Part shown: in pieces, positions 1-8,402 of the stretch
Position numbering within the stretch: the stretch's first letter is position 1
Layout of the letters: every line of letters starts with the position of its first letter
Source of the DNA: JBCDCU01 sp039180865
GTDB lineage: Bacteria > Pseudomonadota > Alphaproteobacteria > Rhizobiales > JACESI01
DNA length: 14,272 nt
Assembly (NCBI GenBank): GCA_039180865.1
Contig: JBCDCZ010000103.1
Span: forward strand, 1 to 14,272
Direction of reading: 5' to 3'
Translations under genes and position numbers: made by a program
Notes under the pieces: generated by a model
The model's database searches: none
Told to the model about the DNA's origin: nothing
The model's input: the letters and a program-made list of their open reading frames with translations, nothing else

Positions 1-119
1 GTACCTAGCAGGACTATTGTGTCGCCAATGCAACACTTCGCGGTGCGGCATATGGGCTTGGCCATTACCAGCCTTAAAATATCAGGTTTGAATAGGTTCC
101 CCGCGGAGAGGTCGATCCC
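1..119. repeat. Cassette leader repeat, copy A (left edge)
   Basis: These 119 bases are identical to 4501-4619; the match stops at base 120 (g against a). The first 54 bases also match copy C at 9100-9153 with a few substitutions. In copies B and C the element lies upstream of a minus-strand ECF sigma gene. Copy A is therefore probably the outer end of a leader whose sigma gene lies beyond the left edge. Perfect identity between A and B, against visible divergence of C, suggests recent duplication or gene conversion. Confidence 0.85.
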
Positions 120-299
120 GGCAGTACCCATAAGACGAAAAGGGGTGTGTTGCCGACTGAGCTATTGGGCTACCGGGCTACTGGGCAGTAGGATAATAGC
201 CAGGGTAGAGGCGTATCGGTTTTGGTCTTTGGCTAACCCCGTTCACCCTCCGCTAAATCATAATTCCAGCTCAATTGAGCAATCCTTATACGTCACCCG
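120..299. other. Intergenic stretch downstream of receptor 1, no gene seen
   Basis: No convincing coding sequence lies between the repeat and the end of receptor 1. It holds short GGGCTAC-like direct repeats (about 166-185), a 5-bp hairpin at 178-191 and a 12-bp palindrome at 269-280 just past the receptor stop. None has the stem plus T-run of a convincing intrinsic terminator. Confidence 0.5.
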
Positions 300-2606
300 T
301 CAAAACTTTAGCGTGCCACCAATCCCAAATGTTCGAGGGCGGCCAAGCAATTCTTCTCCGAAGAAGCGCTGTAATATGATCCGTTCGTCCGTTACGTTGT
401 TCACGAAACCCTCAAGCCGGAATGTCCGTTTATCATCGATTTTGTATTCGTAACCCGCATTGAGGTCGACTACGGTGTAAGACGGCACGGGCTCACCGCC
501 AAGAAACACCGTATCGACTTCGCCAATATGGCGGACTCGTGCCGATGCGTCGAAACCGAGATCCGAAACATAAGTAAGGCCGAAATTGAAGGTAACATTC
601 GATGTGCGCTCAAGTTCTGAGCCCTCAAATGCCGCGAGAACCGGACCGGCATCCGTAATTTCCGTCTCTAAAAGGCCTATCCCGCCGCTTGCGACCAGGC
701 CGTTGACAATCTCGAAGCTCCCCTCAACCTCACCGCCGAAACCACGCGCGTCGGGTACATTACCAAAAAGCGCGATGCCGTTTATCGTGAGACCACCCGC
801 GCCAGCGACCTGAGCGTCCTCGAAGGTGTAAAAGAAGGCGCTTGCGTTCAGCGTCGCGCGACCGCCAAGAAAGCTGGACCTTGTGTAGAGCTCATGCTGC
901 CTCAGGCGTTCGGAATCGAAGATGGTCGATCCCGCTGAGGGATCGAAAACGTCGAAGTCTAGGCCTCCGGGCCTGAAGCCCACCGAGTATTGGTACCCGA
1001 CAGAGACATCTTCCGTCACTTCGTAGCGGAGCCCGACCTTCGGCAGGAAAGCCGTCTCCGAGACATCGAGGATTTCGGGAGCCCCGAACGAGGAGGCAAA
1101 CGCCCTGCTGCGGTCGTCGATTTCAACCCGTCCACCGGCAATAAGTGCGAGACGGTCCGTCAGTCCGAATTCGACCTCACCGAAGATGCCGATATTCTCG
1201 ATCTCGCCATCGAGGATGAAGTCGGGAAGGAAGGGAGCAGGGTTCGTAGCAGTAGCGCTCTCTTCCTGCCGCTCATAGGTTACGCCAAAAACCGCGCGGT
1301 TGACGACACTAATATCTTCAAACCGCACCAATCCCTCGGCAGAAATAGTCGTTGTATCGAAATCGTCTGATGCAAAGCTGATCGGCGACACACTAACAAA
1401 ATCCAGCCGGTTTTCGAGATAAGACCCTCTTGCCTCAAATGTGATGTTCTCTGTCAGATTATAGCGGGCCTCGGCGCTGAAGACGTCCTGAGTTGTTTCA
1501 GCGGGCCCGACAGGGAATCCACTGTTCACAAAGAGACCTTCATCGGCCTCTTGGAGAAACGATTTGAAGGACTCGATCCGTTCGAACGTCGCGACAACTT
1601 CAAGATCGCGGATAGCGTCTGGGGTGATCAGGAGTTTCGCACGATAGCGACGCATTTCCTCGTCTTCCAGAAATTCGGTCATGTCCGCAGCAGCCGGGCT
1701 TGTGAAGTCGATGAAGCTCTCCCCGTCGGAGGCTTCGGCTGTGACGCGAAGGGCGAGTTGATCCTTGACGATCGGTACGTTCAGCATGCCCGCGCCACCG
1801 AACGTTCCCTGCTCGGTATAGCCGAAACCGCGCAGTGATCCCTCAAACTCATGGATCGGATCTTTGGTCTGGATCCGAATGTTGCCTGCGAGCGAGTTCC
1901 GCCCGCCGAGCGTTGATTGCGGACCGCGCGCGACCTCCACCTGTTCGGTATCCCACAAAGAGCTGATCGTCGGAATCGAACCGCTGACGTTCAACGGCCG
2001 GGCAACGCCATCCACGATCACATTGACGCGCGGCTGGGCCCCTGTGGTAAAGGCTGTTGCGCCGAAAATCCCGGCCGAGCCATCAATGCCGCGTACAACG
2101 GGTGCGAGGCTGTTTCCGGCTTCGAAGATCACGTTTGGAACTTCATCCACCACCGCAGTGGTGTCCAGATTCTGCGCCTGATCCGCCTCTTCTCCGGAGA
2201 GAACTGTCACGCTGGCGGGCGTGTCTTTCAGTGTTCGCCCGCTGCGTTCCCCCTCAATAACGACTTGATCGAGAAGAAAATCTCCATCCTGCGATGAAGC
2301 AACCTCCTGAAGGGCAAAGCTTCTGTCCGGTAGTTCAAGCACATGCAAGCCCGACCCTGCCACCATGGCCGCCAAAGCCTCATGTGTGGTGAGGTTACCT
2401 TTCACAGCCTTGCTCACTTTGCCCGCCATCAACCGTTGATCACCAACAATCGGCTGGCCCGTTTCGAGGCTCAATTCATTAATCGCCGCGTTGAGAGACT
2501 GCGCCGGAACATCAATTTGGTGCGTTGTTTGTGATGCATTGGATGTCGTTCCCATCACCATCAAACCGACGGATGCCGCCGTAGTCATCAGCGCTTTCTT
2601 CCACAT
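300..2606 (-). CDS. TonB-dependent receptor with STN signalling domain (FecA-like transducer), cassette 1
   Basis: Outer-membrane beta-barrel receptor of 768 residues, predicted to import a ligand using TonB energy and to signal ligand binding to the FecR-like protein encoded just upstream. Visible parts in order: a signal peptide (about 1-25, ending ASQ), an STN (secretin/TonB short N-terminal) domain at about 30-100, a TonB-box-like stretch around 112-119 (LDQVVIEG), a plug at about 125-250 with the typical VEVARGPQ segment near 224-230, then the barrel ending in Phe (TLKF). The ATG start is preceded closely by GGGGACAAGGG, a good ribosome-binding site. It is third in the order sigma, fecR, receptor, with its own ECF-like promoter about 46 bases upstream. 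The STN domain resembles that of receptor 2 but the barrel differs. The ligand is unknown: siderophores are typical of the family, but other ligands occur. Confidence 0.93.
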   Translation of the reverse strand: MWKKALMTTAASVGLMVMGTTSNASQTTHQIDVPAQSLNAAINELSLETGQPIVGDQRLMAGKVSKAVKGNLTTHEALAAMVAGSGLHVLELPDRSFALQEVASSQDGDFLLDQVVIEGERSGRTLKDTPASVTVLSGEEADQAQNLDTTAVVDEVPNVIFEAGNSLAPVVRGIDGSAGIFGATAFTTGAQPRVNVIVDGVARPLNVSGSIPTISSLWDTEQVEVARGPQSTLGGRNSLAGNIRIQTKDPIHEFEGSLRGFGYTEQGTFGGAGMLNVPIVKDQLALRVTAEASDGESFIDFTSPAAADMTEFLEDEEMRRYRAKLLITPDAIRDLEVVATFERIESFKSFLQEADEGLFVNSGFPVGPAETTQDVFSAEARYNLTENITFEARGSYLENRLDFVSVSPISFASDDFDTTTISAEGLVRFEDISVVNRAVFGVTYERQEESATATNPAPFLPDFILDGEIENIGIFGEVEFGLTDRLALIAGGRVEIDDRSRAFASSFGAPEILDVSETAFLPKVGLRYEVTEDVSVGYQYSVGFRPGGLDFDVFDPSAGSTIFDSERLRQHELYTRSSFLGGRATLNASAFFYTFEDAQVAGAGGLTINGIALFGNVPDARGFGGEVEGSFEIVNGLVASGGIGLLETEITDAGPVLAAFEGSELERTSNVTFNFGLTYVSDLGFDASARVRHIGEVDTVFLGGEPVPSYTVVDLNAGYEYKIDDKRTFRLEGFVNNVTDERIILQRFFGEELLGRPRTFGIGGTLKF

Positions 2607-2652
2607 ACCCTTGTCCCCATTCGTCTACGGAAAAATTCGTTTCCTACTAATC

Positions 2653-2687
2653 AAACGACTGGGAATCGGGGTTGTTCTCTAAAAAAA
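2653..2687 (-). promoter_or_regulatory. ECF-sigma-type promoter P1 (receptor 1)
   Basis: On the minus strand a T-run is followed by GAGAACAA (2672-2679), then CCCAGTCGTTT ending at 2653. GAAC and CGTT are separated by 16 bases, the classical ECF arrangement. The block aligns without gaps to P2, P3 and P4. It lies about 46 bases before the receptor start. The sigma factor of cassette 1 is the expected user. This is inferred from pattern and position only. Confidence 0.65.
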
Positions 2688-2818
2688 CTTGACGCGTTGA
2701 CTCAGCTTCAATGACCAGCATCAGGCCCAACGGCTCGTCTTCGCATCCATGCCCGTGAAGTCTGCGGCAGGCTCTACGCAAGTGCATTTTGCAGCCTTAT
2801 GGTTTGAAAAAACGGTTC

Positions 2819-3745
2819 TCAGGGGCCGACCACAATCGTTGCCAAAGGTGCTGCAGACCTGACATTTGCACCCTTAACTGCAGCGATTGTTCTCAGTGCC
2901 GCGGCTGGATCGCTAAGGTTCAATCGCCCGCCGAAGGGGGTCTGGCTAATATCATCGCTGAGAATGTAGACCGGACCCGGGATCCTGCGGTCCAGGATTT
3001 CAACAACATCACTGAATGTCATGCCATCCGCGACAATATCATCCTGACGCCAGATACCGATGTTTGCGAGCGGTGCTTGCGTGACAATCGGTTCCTGTCC
3101 CGGTGACCATCTGAGTTGATCGCCCGCGCTGAGTGCCATCCGCCTACCGTTGATGTCGACGTCCACACTGCCTTCAGCGACGCCGACGAGGATTTGGTGA
3201 TCCAGTTTTGTCACTTCGAATTCAGTGCCGGTCACTTCGATAATGATACCGTCAACCCCGACCGCGAACCCTCTGGGGTCACGCTCAACGACAAAATAGG
3301 CCGCACCTTTGAGAAGCTCGACACGACGGATTTTGCCGTCAGACCTGTCGATGATTGCCGATGAAGCATCGAGTGTCACTTCAGCGCCGGACGCAAGCTG
3401 TACCGATTGTCGGTCCAGTCCGGTAATATGGTCAGCTCGGAGGTAAATCGAAGCAGGTTGATAGAAGAAGTAGAAAACCGCACCGATCGCCACGGCGAGC
3501 AACAAGATGATTTGCGGGGGTTTTTTCTGCTTCCGCTTCCTTGCCCGCCCGACACGCGTAGCAATCTCAACGCCTTTTGCTATACGCGCATAGGCATCGC
3601 GCTCTGCTTCGCCCCGCGCCAGAAATTCATCCCTGTCACGCTTGGCGTCCAGGTCGTCGGGATTGAGATCAAGGCGCTGGTGGATGCTGGCGGCTTCCCG
3701 CGCCCGTTTGATGTCTTCCGGATCCACATCATCAGGATCTGGCAT
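2819..3745 (-). CDS. FecR-like anti-sigma/sigma regulator, cassette 1
   Basis: Inner-membrane regulator of 308 residues that relays the signal from the receptor STN domain to the ECF sigma factor. The acidic cytoplasmic N-terminus carries a short motif around 35-55 (FLARGEAERDAY) shared with cassette 2. A basic stretch (67-75) precedes a single membrane segment at about 77-100. The periplasmic FecR domain follows (about 105-215; LLKGAAYF at 144-151, VTGTEFEV at 171-178, LSAGDQLRWS at 205-214), then a C-terminal region (about 235-308) of the type that contacts the receptor. The ATG start has GGGG about 10 bases upstream. The gene lies between sigma 1 and receptor 1, with promoter P2 in the gap after the sigma gene. 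It is clearly paralogous to 7413-8333 and of almost the same length. Confidence 0.92.
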   Translation of the reverse strand: MPDPDDVDPEDIKRAREAASIHQRLDLNPDDLDAKRDRDEFLARGEAERDAYARIAKGVEIATRVGRARKRKQKKPPQIILLLAVAIGAVFYFFYQPASIYLRADHITGLDRQSVQLASGAEVTLDASSAIIDRSDGKIRRVELLKGAAYFVVERDPRGFAVGVDGIIIEVTGTEFEVTKLDHQILVGVAEGSVDVDINGRRMALSAGDQLRWSPGQEPIVTQAPLANIGIWRQDDIVADGMTFSDVVEILDRRIPGPVYILSDDISQTPFGGRLNLSDPAAALRTIAAVKGANVRSAAPLATIVVGP

Positions 3746-3782
3746 GGCGAGCGACCCCGATTAGATTACCCCTGTACTTATG

Positions 3783-3815
3783 AAACGATTGGGAACGGCG
3801 ATTGTTCTCAAAAAA
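3783..3815 (-). promoter_or_regulatory. ECF-sigma-type promoter P2 (fecR-like gene 1)
   Basis: The minus strand shows a T-run, GAGAACAA (3802-3809) and CCCAATCGTTT ending at 3783, again GAAC-N16-CGTT. It matches P1 at most positions. It sits directly after the stop codon of sigma gene 1 and about 37 bases before the fecR-like start. This suggests that the fecR-like gene is transcribed by the sigma factor and not only by read-through from it. Confidence 0.65.
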
Positions 3816-4295
3816 CTAGTTTTTCAAAACGCATGCAACGTAGACCATTGCATCCTGAACCAAGCTAAAGGCCCGCGACCGCACAACGCCCAGTTTCTTC
3901 CCAATCTCGGTATAAGACTTGCCGTCGACATATCGCATATGAAAGGCTTTCGCGCTCTTTTCTGGAAGAGATTCAAGCGCTCGTACCACGCGAAAAAGTT
4001 CCTGACGGGCGATAACGATGCGCTCCGCGTCGAAATCCATGTCTTCAAGGAGCATCAGGTCCGTCAGGATTTTTTCCTCGATGCGACGCGATTTGGTCCA
4101 GTCCCGCGCGAGATTGGTAACGATGCGTTTGAAAATGAAGAGCGCCTTATCCGGCGCGTAGTCTTTGCCCTCCCATCTGATCCAGCTGTCCTGCACGAGT
4201 TCCTCGGCAACGGCTCTGCTATGGACGACCCGCAAAGCGACTGAGATCAGCGCTTCTCGTTCTTTGACAAATGTTGTAAGGGCCTGATCCGCCAT
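3816..4295 (-). CDS. FecI-like ECF RNA polymerase sigma factor, cassette 1
   Basis: Extracytoplasmic-function sigma factor of 159 residues, the usual size for FecI-type proteins. Region 2 covers about residues 5-70, including AVAEELVQDSWIRW (28-41) and the segment IFKRIVTNLARDW. Region 4 covers about 105-155 with a helix-turn-helix beginning SYTEIGKKLG. It should direct RNA polymerase to P1 and P2 and be held or activated by the FecR-like protein downstream. By hand alignment, region 2 is about 70% identical to the cassette 2 paralogue, while region 4 is only about 43% identical. The ATG start is supported by colinearity with the paralogue (both begin MAD-ALTTFV). No strong Shine-Dalgarno site is seen. 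Confidence 0.93.
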   Translation of the reverse strand: MADQALTTFVKEREALISVALRVVHSRAVAEELVQDSWIRWEGKDYAPDKALFIFKRIVTNLARDWTKSRRIEEKILTDLMLLEDMDFDAERIVIARQELFRVVRALESLPEKSAKAFHMRYVDGKSYTEIGKKLGVVRSRAFSLVQDAMVYVACVLKN

Positions 4296-4297
4296 TC

Positions 4298-4554
4298 ATT
4301 CGCTACCATGATTTCAAGATCGACAGGACTACGTGGTGTTTCGGTCTTCAAGGTTCGTTCATTCTGAATGAGCCCCGAAGCAGGATGTCGCTCTCAAAGA
4401 TGTTGTTCTATTAGCTGGCTTCGCATGCGTGGCTGGCTGACAAGCTATAATGTAGCTTTCAAGCGCGGATGGCCGTCAAGGTCTCGGCGCGGGTCGACAG
4501 GTACCTAGCAGGACTATTGTGTCGCCAATGCAACACTTCGCGGTGCGGCATATG
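4298..4554 (-). promoter_or_regulatory. Conserved leader of sigma gene 1 (copy B)
   Basis: Non-coding DNA upstream of sigma gene 1, conserved with the leader of sigma gene 2 in two blocks: 4298-4328 against 8884-8914, and 4387-4554 against 8988-9153. The middle differs. It must hold the promoter for the sigma gene. One candidate, conserved in both copies, is a sigma-70-like TTGACG (4474-4479) with GCTACA 17 bases on (4451-4456). A second TTGCA element nearer 4530 is also conserved. Neither can be confirmed by eye. A regulatory RNA or repressor site would also explain the conservation. Confidence 0.5.
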
Positions 4555-4619
4555 GGCTTGGCCATTACCAGCCTTAAAATATCAGGTTTGAATAGGTTCC
4601 CCGCGGAGAGGTCGATCCC
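4501..4619. repeat. Cassette leader repeat, copy B
   Basis: Exact direct copy of bases 1-119. The first 54 bases overlap the conserved leader of sigma gene 1, and the remaining 65 (4555-4619) are shared only with copy A, not with copy C. It lies between the end of receptor 2 and the leader of sigma gene 1, so it marks a cassette junction. Confidence 0.85.
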
Positions 4620-4775
4620 AGTTGTGCCCAGGCGAAGATAATGTGTAGTTTGAGTAGCAACGTGATCGTTGGGCGTTAGTTTGGAGCTGCCTTCTAACCG
4701 TCTTTAACGTCATGGTTCAGATCTGACCGTCAAAAGTTAGCGGAGCCTCAGTTTGTTCAAATCCCAAATTGGATT

Positions 4776-7211
4776 TTAGAACGTAATTTTACCACGTACA
4801 CCAAAACGCCGGGTCGGGCCGATCACGAGTTCTTGGTCCAATCCGAAAGTATCGGCAATACCGATTGGTGATGCTCCTGTAACCGTTGACGCATCCAGAA
4901 CGTTTTCTACAAATCCCTCTACCGAAAAACTCTCGCCACGCAGGCCGCCGCGAAGGTTCAAAAGACTGAATGAATCAGCTGTGGCGTCTGCCGGATTGAG
5001 CAGGATCGATGTGCTTCCACGAAAAGAATATTCTGCGCGAATGAAAGCGGAAGCTCCACGGACAATTTCTTGCGGGTGTTCGTAATCCCCAACGATGGAC
5101 GTCGTAAAGGTCGGTGCGTTTGGCAAGCCCGTGCCGGAAAGATCATCCGGTGTCCCATCGAGATCAAAGTCCGGCGCAGCGCTGAAATCGGTAAAGGAAG
5201 CGAAATTCAGACCGGTCTGGGTTTCAATGTTCAATCCGTCGATCGGGCGAACCGCAACACCGATTTCCGCCCCAACGCTACGTGCTGTTGCGGCATTTGT
5301 GATGGTCTCGATTGGTAGGCCACCCACGACTTCAAGGGCGGCCACTTGAAGGTCGTCATAATCGATGAAAAACCCGGTTCCGCTTACACTGAGCTTATTG
5401 TCGAACAATCGTGCGCGGAAACCACCTTCGATGTTCCGTGCCCTTTCCTCCTCAAAGGGTGTAAAGCCGAAGGCAGACGAGACAATGCCGCCTGGACGAA
5501 AACCAGTCGAAAACGCGACATAGGTGGACAAATCATCGGTCCAGTTGTACTTGATCGAGGCGTCCGGCGTAACCGACGTAAAAGTTTCAGTTTCGCTTTC
5601 GAAAGGGACCGGCGGCGCAAGCGCCGACAATGCGCCTGTGGAAATCGTTTCACCGCTCACCGAGACGTCATCAAGGCTGAACCGGGCACCGGCTGCGAGT
5701 TCAAGGCGCTCTATAGGGTTCCAGCGAACATCGCCATAAACGCCGAAAGTGAACACTTCCTGGAACGAACTGCTTACTGTGAGGCCGCCATCATCGGGAA
5801 AGCCAGGTGCAATGAATAACGAAAAAAGAGCAGCACCCGGATCACTTGTTGAGATAATAGTGTTTTCATTAAAGCTTATATTGGTTCCGAGATTAAGTGA
5901 AGCTGTTCCAAGGCTTTCCGATAGGGAGAAACGCTCACTCTCAAACCGGAACTCTTGTGCGATCGCCCTTTCATCTTGCTCAAAGGATGACACGAGAAAA
6001 TCGGCTGAGGTAAAGTCACCATCCTCGTCGCCATCGAATTCCGACCGTAAGAAAGAAGTGGTTGACTTAAATGAACCGAATTCAGTTTCGTAAACGCTCT
6101 CAAATGAGCCAAGAAGGCGTTCAATTGCATCTTGTTCTATGAAGCTCGCAAGCGTCGTTGGATCATCGGCTGTGATACTACCCGATGTTGCTGAGCGGTC
6201 CGCATCGAAACGCAAAATGTCATAAGAAACGCTTGCATCTAACGTCAGCTTATCGATTGGTTGCGACCGTACGCTGAGCCGGAAGCCCGCTTCATTATCT
6301 CTGTTTGAATCCGGTCCGAAGATGCTGTCAAAATCGATAAAGCCATCTGAGGCTCCGCCAAAAGCAACAAGCCGGGTATTCAAGAGATCGTCCTTAATGA
6401 CCGGTGTGTTGATGATCGCCACTCCACGGCCGTCAGGAAAGGAACCAAGCTCACCTTCAAAAGAGGCTTCAAATTCATCGGTTGGTTTTTTTGTTACAAA
6501 GTTTATGGCCCCACCAATTGTTCCACGCCCAAATGCCGTTCCTTGTGGGCCGAAAGCGACTTCAACACGCTCCAGATCGACCTGGGCGTTGGCAAGTGCG
6601 GTCGTAAATCCAACAGGATTTAACAAGATACCGTTTTGAAAGACACCATTGGCTGGGCTGCTGGCCGCTCCACCAATCGTGTTGCTTATCCCTCTGATAC
6701 TTAAATTGACCTCGCCTGGCGTGCCTGAAGTCAAACTCACATTTGGCACCCTGGATATAGTTTCGACTGTGTTTTGAACATTTGAGCGCTCTATCTCCAG
6801 CCCGGTCACAACGGCAACGCTGCCTGGCACATCACTGATCTCTTCTGCCGTGCGTCTTGTTGTGATCAAAACTTCATCAAGCAGGACGTCGCCATCTTGC
6901 GATGAAGCTGCCTCGGTCAATGCGAAGGTTTGATCCGGAAGCTCAAGAACGGAAAGACCCGACCCGGCGACCATCATTTTAAGAGCCTGGCGGGTTGTAA
7001 GATCACCTTTTACAGCCCTGCTGGTTTTTCCTTTAACCAGACCCTCATCGACAACAATAGGCAATCCGGTTTCGCCACTGAGCTCACTGATCGCGCTTCC
7101 CAATGGTTGTGAGGGAACATCAATCACCGTGCTATTTTGGGTGTGCCCCTGAGTTGTCGCCAGGACCACAAGACCGGTCGACAAAGCCGTCGTAACAAGC
7201 AGTTTCTTCAT
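4776..7211 (-). CDS. TonB-dependent receptor with STN signalling domain (FecA-like transducer), cassette 2
   Basis: Outer-membrane receptor of 811 residues from the chosen start; predicted to take up and sense an unknown ligand and to signal through the cassette 2 FecR-like protein. I chose the ATG at 7211 because it begins a clean signal peptide (MKKLLVTTALSTGLVV) and because the AATGGGG upstream of it is shared with receptor 1. The frame remains open to a GTG at 7238 and an ATG at 7235, which would add up to nine residues. In order, counting from the chosen start: signal peptide about 1-24, STN domain about 28-98, TonB-box-like LLDEVLIT at about 110-117, plug at about 125-245 with VEVAFGPQ and GGAINFVTKKP, then the barrel ending in Phe (KITF). 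The STN and linker regions closely resemble receptor 1; the barrel does not. Confidence 0.92.
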   Translation of the reverse strand: MKKLLVTTALSTGLVVLATTQGHTQNSTVIDVPSQPLGSAISELSGETGLPIVVDEGLVKGKTSRAVKGDLTTRQALKMMVAGSGLSVLELPDQTFALTEAASSQDGDVLLDEVLITTRRTAEEISDVPGSVAVVTGLEIERSNVQNTVETISRVPNVSLTSGTPGEVNLSIRGISNTIGGAASSPANGVFQNGILLNPVGFTTALANAQVDLERVEVAFGPQGTAFGRGTIGGAINFVTKKPTDEFEASFEGELGSFPDGRGVAIINTPVIKDDLLNTRLVAFGGASDGFIDFDSIFGPDSNRDNEAGFRLSVRSQPIDKLTLDASVSYDILRFDADRSATSGSITADDPTTLASFIEQDAIERLLGSFESVYETEFGSFKSTTSFLRSEFDGDEDGDFTSADFLVSSFEQDERAIAQEFRFESERFSLSESLGTASLNLGTNISFNENTIISTSDPGAALFSLFIAPGFPDDGGLTVSSSFQEVFTFGVYGDVRWNPIERLELAAGARFSLDDVSVSGETISTGALSALAPPVPFESETETFTSVTPDASIKYNWTDDLSTYVAFSTGFRPGGIVSSAFGFTPFEEERARNIEGGFRARLFDNKLSVSGTGFFIDYDDLQVAALEVVGGLPIETITNAATARSVGAEIGVAVRPIDGLNIETQTGLNFASFTDFSAAPDFDLDGTPDDLSGTGLPNAPTFTTSIVGDYEHPQEIVRGASAFIRAEYSFRGSTSILLNPADATADSFSLLNLRGGLRGESFSVEGFVENVLDASTVTGASPIGIADTFGLDQELVIGPTRRFGVRGKITF

Positions 7212-7263
7212 AGTGCGCGCAAACCCCATTTGCATCACGGGAAAATCCGTTCTTCATTTGGGG

Positions 7264-7297
7264 AAACGACTGGACGCGCCATTTGTCTGAAAAAAAG
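7264..7297 (-). promoter_or_regulatory. ECF-sigma-type promoter P3 (receptor 2)
   Basis: The minus strand shows a T-run, TTCAGACAA, then CCAGTCGTTT ending at 7264, with the same spacing as P1 and P2. The -10-like CCARTCGTT is shared with all four sites, while the -35-like half (TTCARACA) is shared only with P4. It lies about 52 bases before the preferred receptor 2 start. Confidence 0.5.
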
Positions 7298-7412
7298 TTT
7301 CTTTCAGGGTCCAATAGTCGCCGAAGAAGTTCTAAATCCTCAATCTGCAGGTGTTCGGAGCCCAAGGAACGACGTCCGTCTTTGCGGGTAACAGGTCATT
7401 TGGGCGCTTGTA

Positions 7413-8333
7413 TTATCTTTCGGAAACGATCGTTGCTATGGGGCCTGCGGACCTGACCTGCGCGCCTGTCGTTGCCGCGAGGGCTCTGAGCGAGATGAGC
7501 GGTGTTTTAAGGTTCAAACGGCCCCTAAACGTCTTTTTGGCAAGATTGTCACTCAGAATGATGACAGGGCCGGAGAGCCGACGGTCGAGGGTCTGGATAA
7601 CTTCGTCAAAGGTCATGCCATCCGTGACCAAAAGGTCTTCTCGCCAGGATCCGATATTCGCAATAATTCTTTGGTCTTTGACAGGGATAGCACCTCTTGA
7701 CCAGCGGATCCGGTCTCCTGCTGACAAATCCCAATCCTGGCCTTCAATCGTCACGACGACGTCGCCCTCGGAGACGGAAACCGTCACTTCCTGATCGTGC
7801 CGTACAACTTCAAACTGGGTTCCGACAACCGTCACAGTGAGACCGTCCGCGTCGACAACAAATGGTTTGTTATTTTCGAAAACCTCGAAGTAAGCTGCGC
7901 CCTTTAGAAGCTTAACCGTTCGCACGTCATTGTCAGAGCGGTCTATAAGCGCACTTGATCCATCAAGGCTGACGATGTCGCCTGAGGCGAGTTCAATCCG
8001 CCGTTGCTCAAGCGCGGTTATTTCATCGGCTATCAGATAGATCGAAACCGGTCCGGAAATCAGATAGAGCACCGCACCGAGTGCGAATACAACAAATATG
8101 ATGATATTTGGATTGGTCTTCGGTTTCGGTTTCAGGAGACGTTTGGCAACCGTTAGTGACCTCAAAAGGTTCTTGTAGGTCGCGCGTTCAGCTTCGCCGC
8201 GTGCAAGAAATGCGTCGCGGTCTTTTTGCGCTTGCAGATCATCGGGGTTTTCTTCAAGGCGCCTGAATATATTTGCCGCTTCCTCGGAGCGGCGCATTTC
8301 CTCCAGGTCTTCTTCTTCGTCATCATCCGGCAC
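7413..8333 (-). CDS. FecR-like anti-sigma/sigma regulator, cassette 2
   Basis: Single-pass inner-membrane signal relay of 306 residues, paralogue of the protein at 2819-3745. The very acidic N-terminus (PDDDEEEDLEE) leads into the shared AFLARGEAER motif (41-50). A Lys/Pro-rich stretch precedes a membrane segment at about 76-97. The FecR domain follows, with LLKGAAYFEV, VVGTQFEVV and LSAGDRIRWS at matching positions, and then the C-terminal receptor-contacting region. The start codon is GTG with AAGGA about 9 bases upstream, the clearest ribosome-binding site of the left region. The gene lies between sigma 2 and receptor 2, with promoter P4 in front. It probably works specifically with its own cassette's receptor and sigma factor. 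Confidence 0.92.
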   Translation of the reverse strand: MPDDDEEEDLEEMRRSEEAANIFRRLEENPDDLQAQKDRDAFLARGEAERATYKNLLRSLTVAKRLLKPKPKTNPNIIIFVVFALGAVLYLISGPVSIYLIADEITALEQRRIELASGDIVSLDGSSALIDRSDNDVRTVKLLKGAAYFEVFENNKPFVVDADGLTVTVVGTQFEVVRHDQEVTVSVSEGDVVVTIEGQDWDLSAGDRIRWSRGAIPVKDQRIIANIGSWREDLLVTDGMTFDEVIQTLDRRLSGPVIILSDNLAKKTFRGRLNLKTPLISLRALAATTGAQVRSAGPIATIVSER

Positions 8334-8370
8334 GACACGCTGTCCTTGCTTGCTGAGCCACCTATTATGA

Positions 8371-8402
8371 CAACGATTGGAAGACTGGAATGTTTGAAAA
8401 AT
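8371..8402 (-). promoter_or_regulatory. ECF-sigma-type promoter P4 (fecR-like gene 2)
   Basis: The minus strand shows a T-run, TTCAAACAT, then CCAATCGTTG ending at 8371, in gapless register with P1-P3. It lies immediately after sigma gene 2 and about 38 bases before the GTG start of the fecR-like gene, the same placement as P2. It is the weakest of the four in its -35-like half. Confidence 0.45.

Noticed and set aside
178..191. Hairpin CTACT-GGGC-AGTAG as terminator for receptor 1
   Set aside because: The 5-bp stem has no T-run on either side, and it lies more than 100 bases past the receptor stop.
269..280. Perfect palindrome GCTCAATTGAGC after receptor 1
   Set aside because: Only a 4-bp stem is possible once a loop is allowed and no T-run follows, so it is not a convincing terminator.
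4759..4776. Inverted repeat AAATCC/GGATTT at the end of receptor 2
   Set aside because: The stem is short and AT-rich, it overlaps the stop codon, and no T-run follows on the minus strand.
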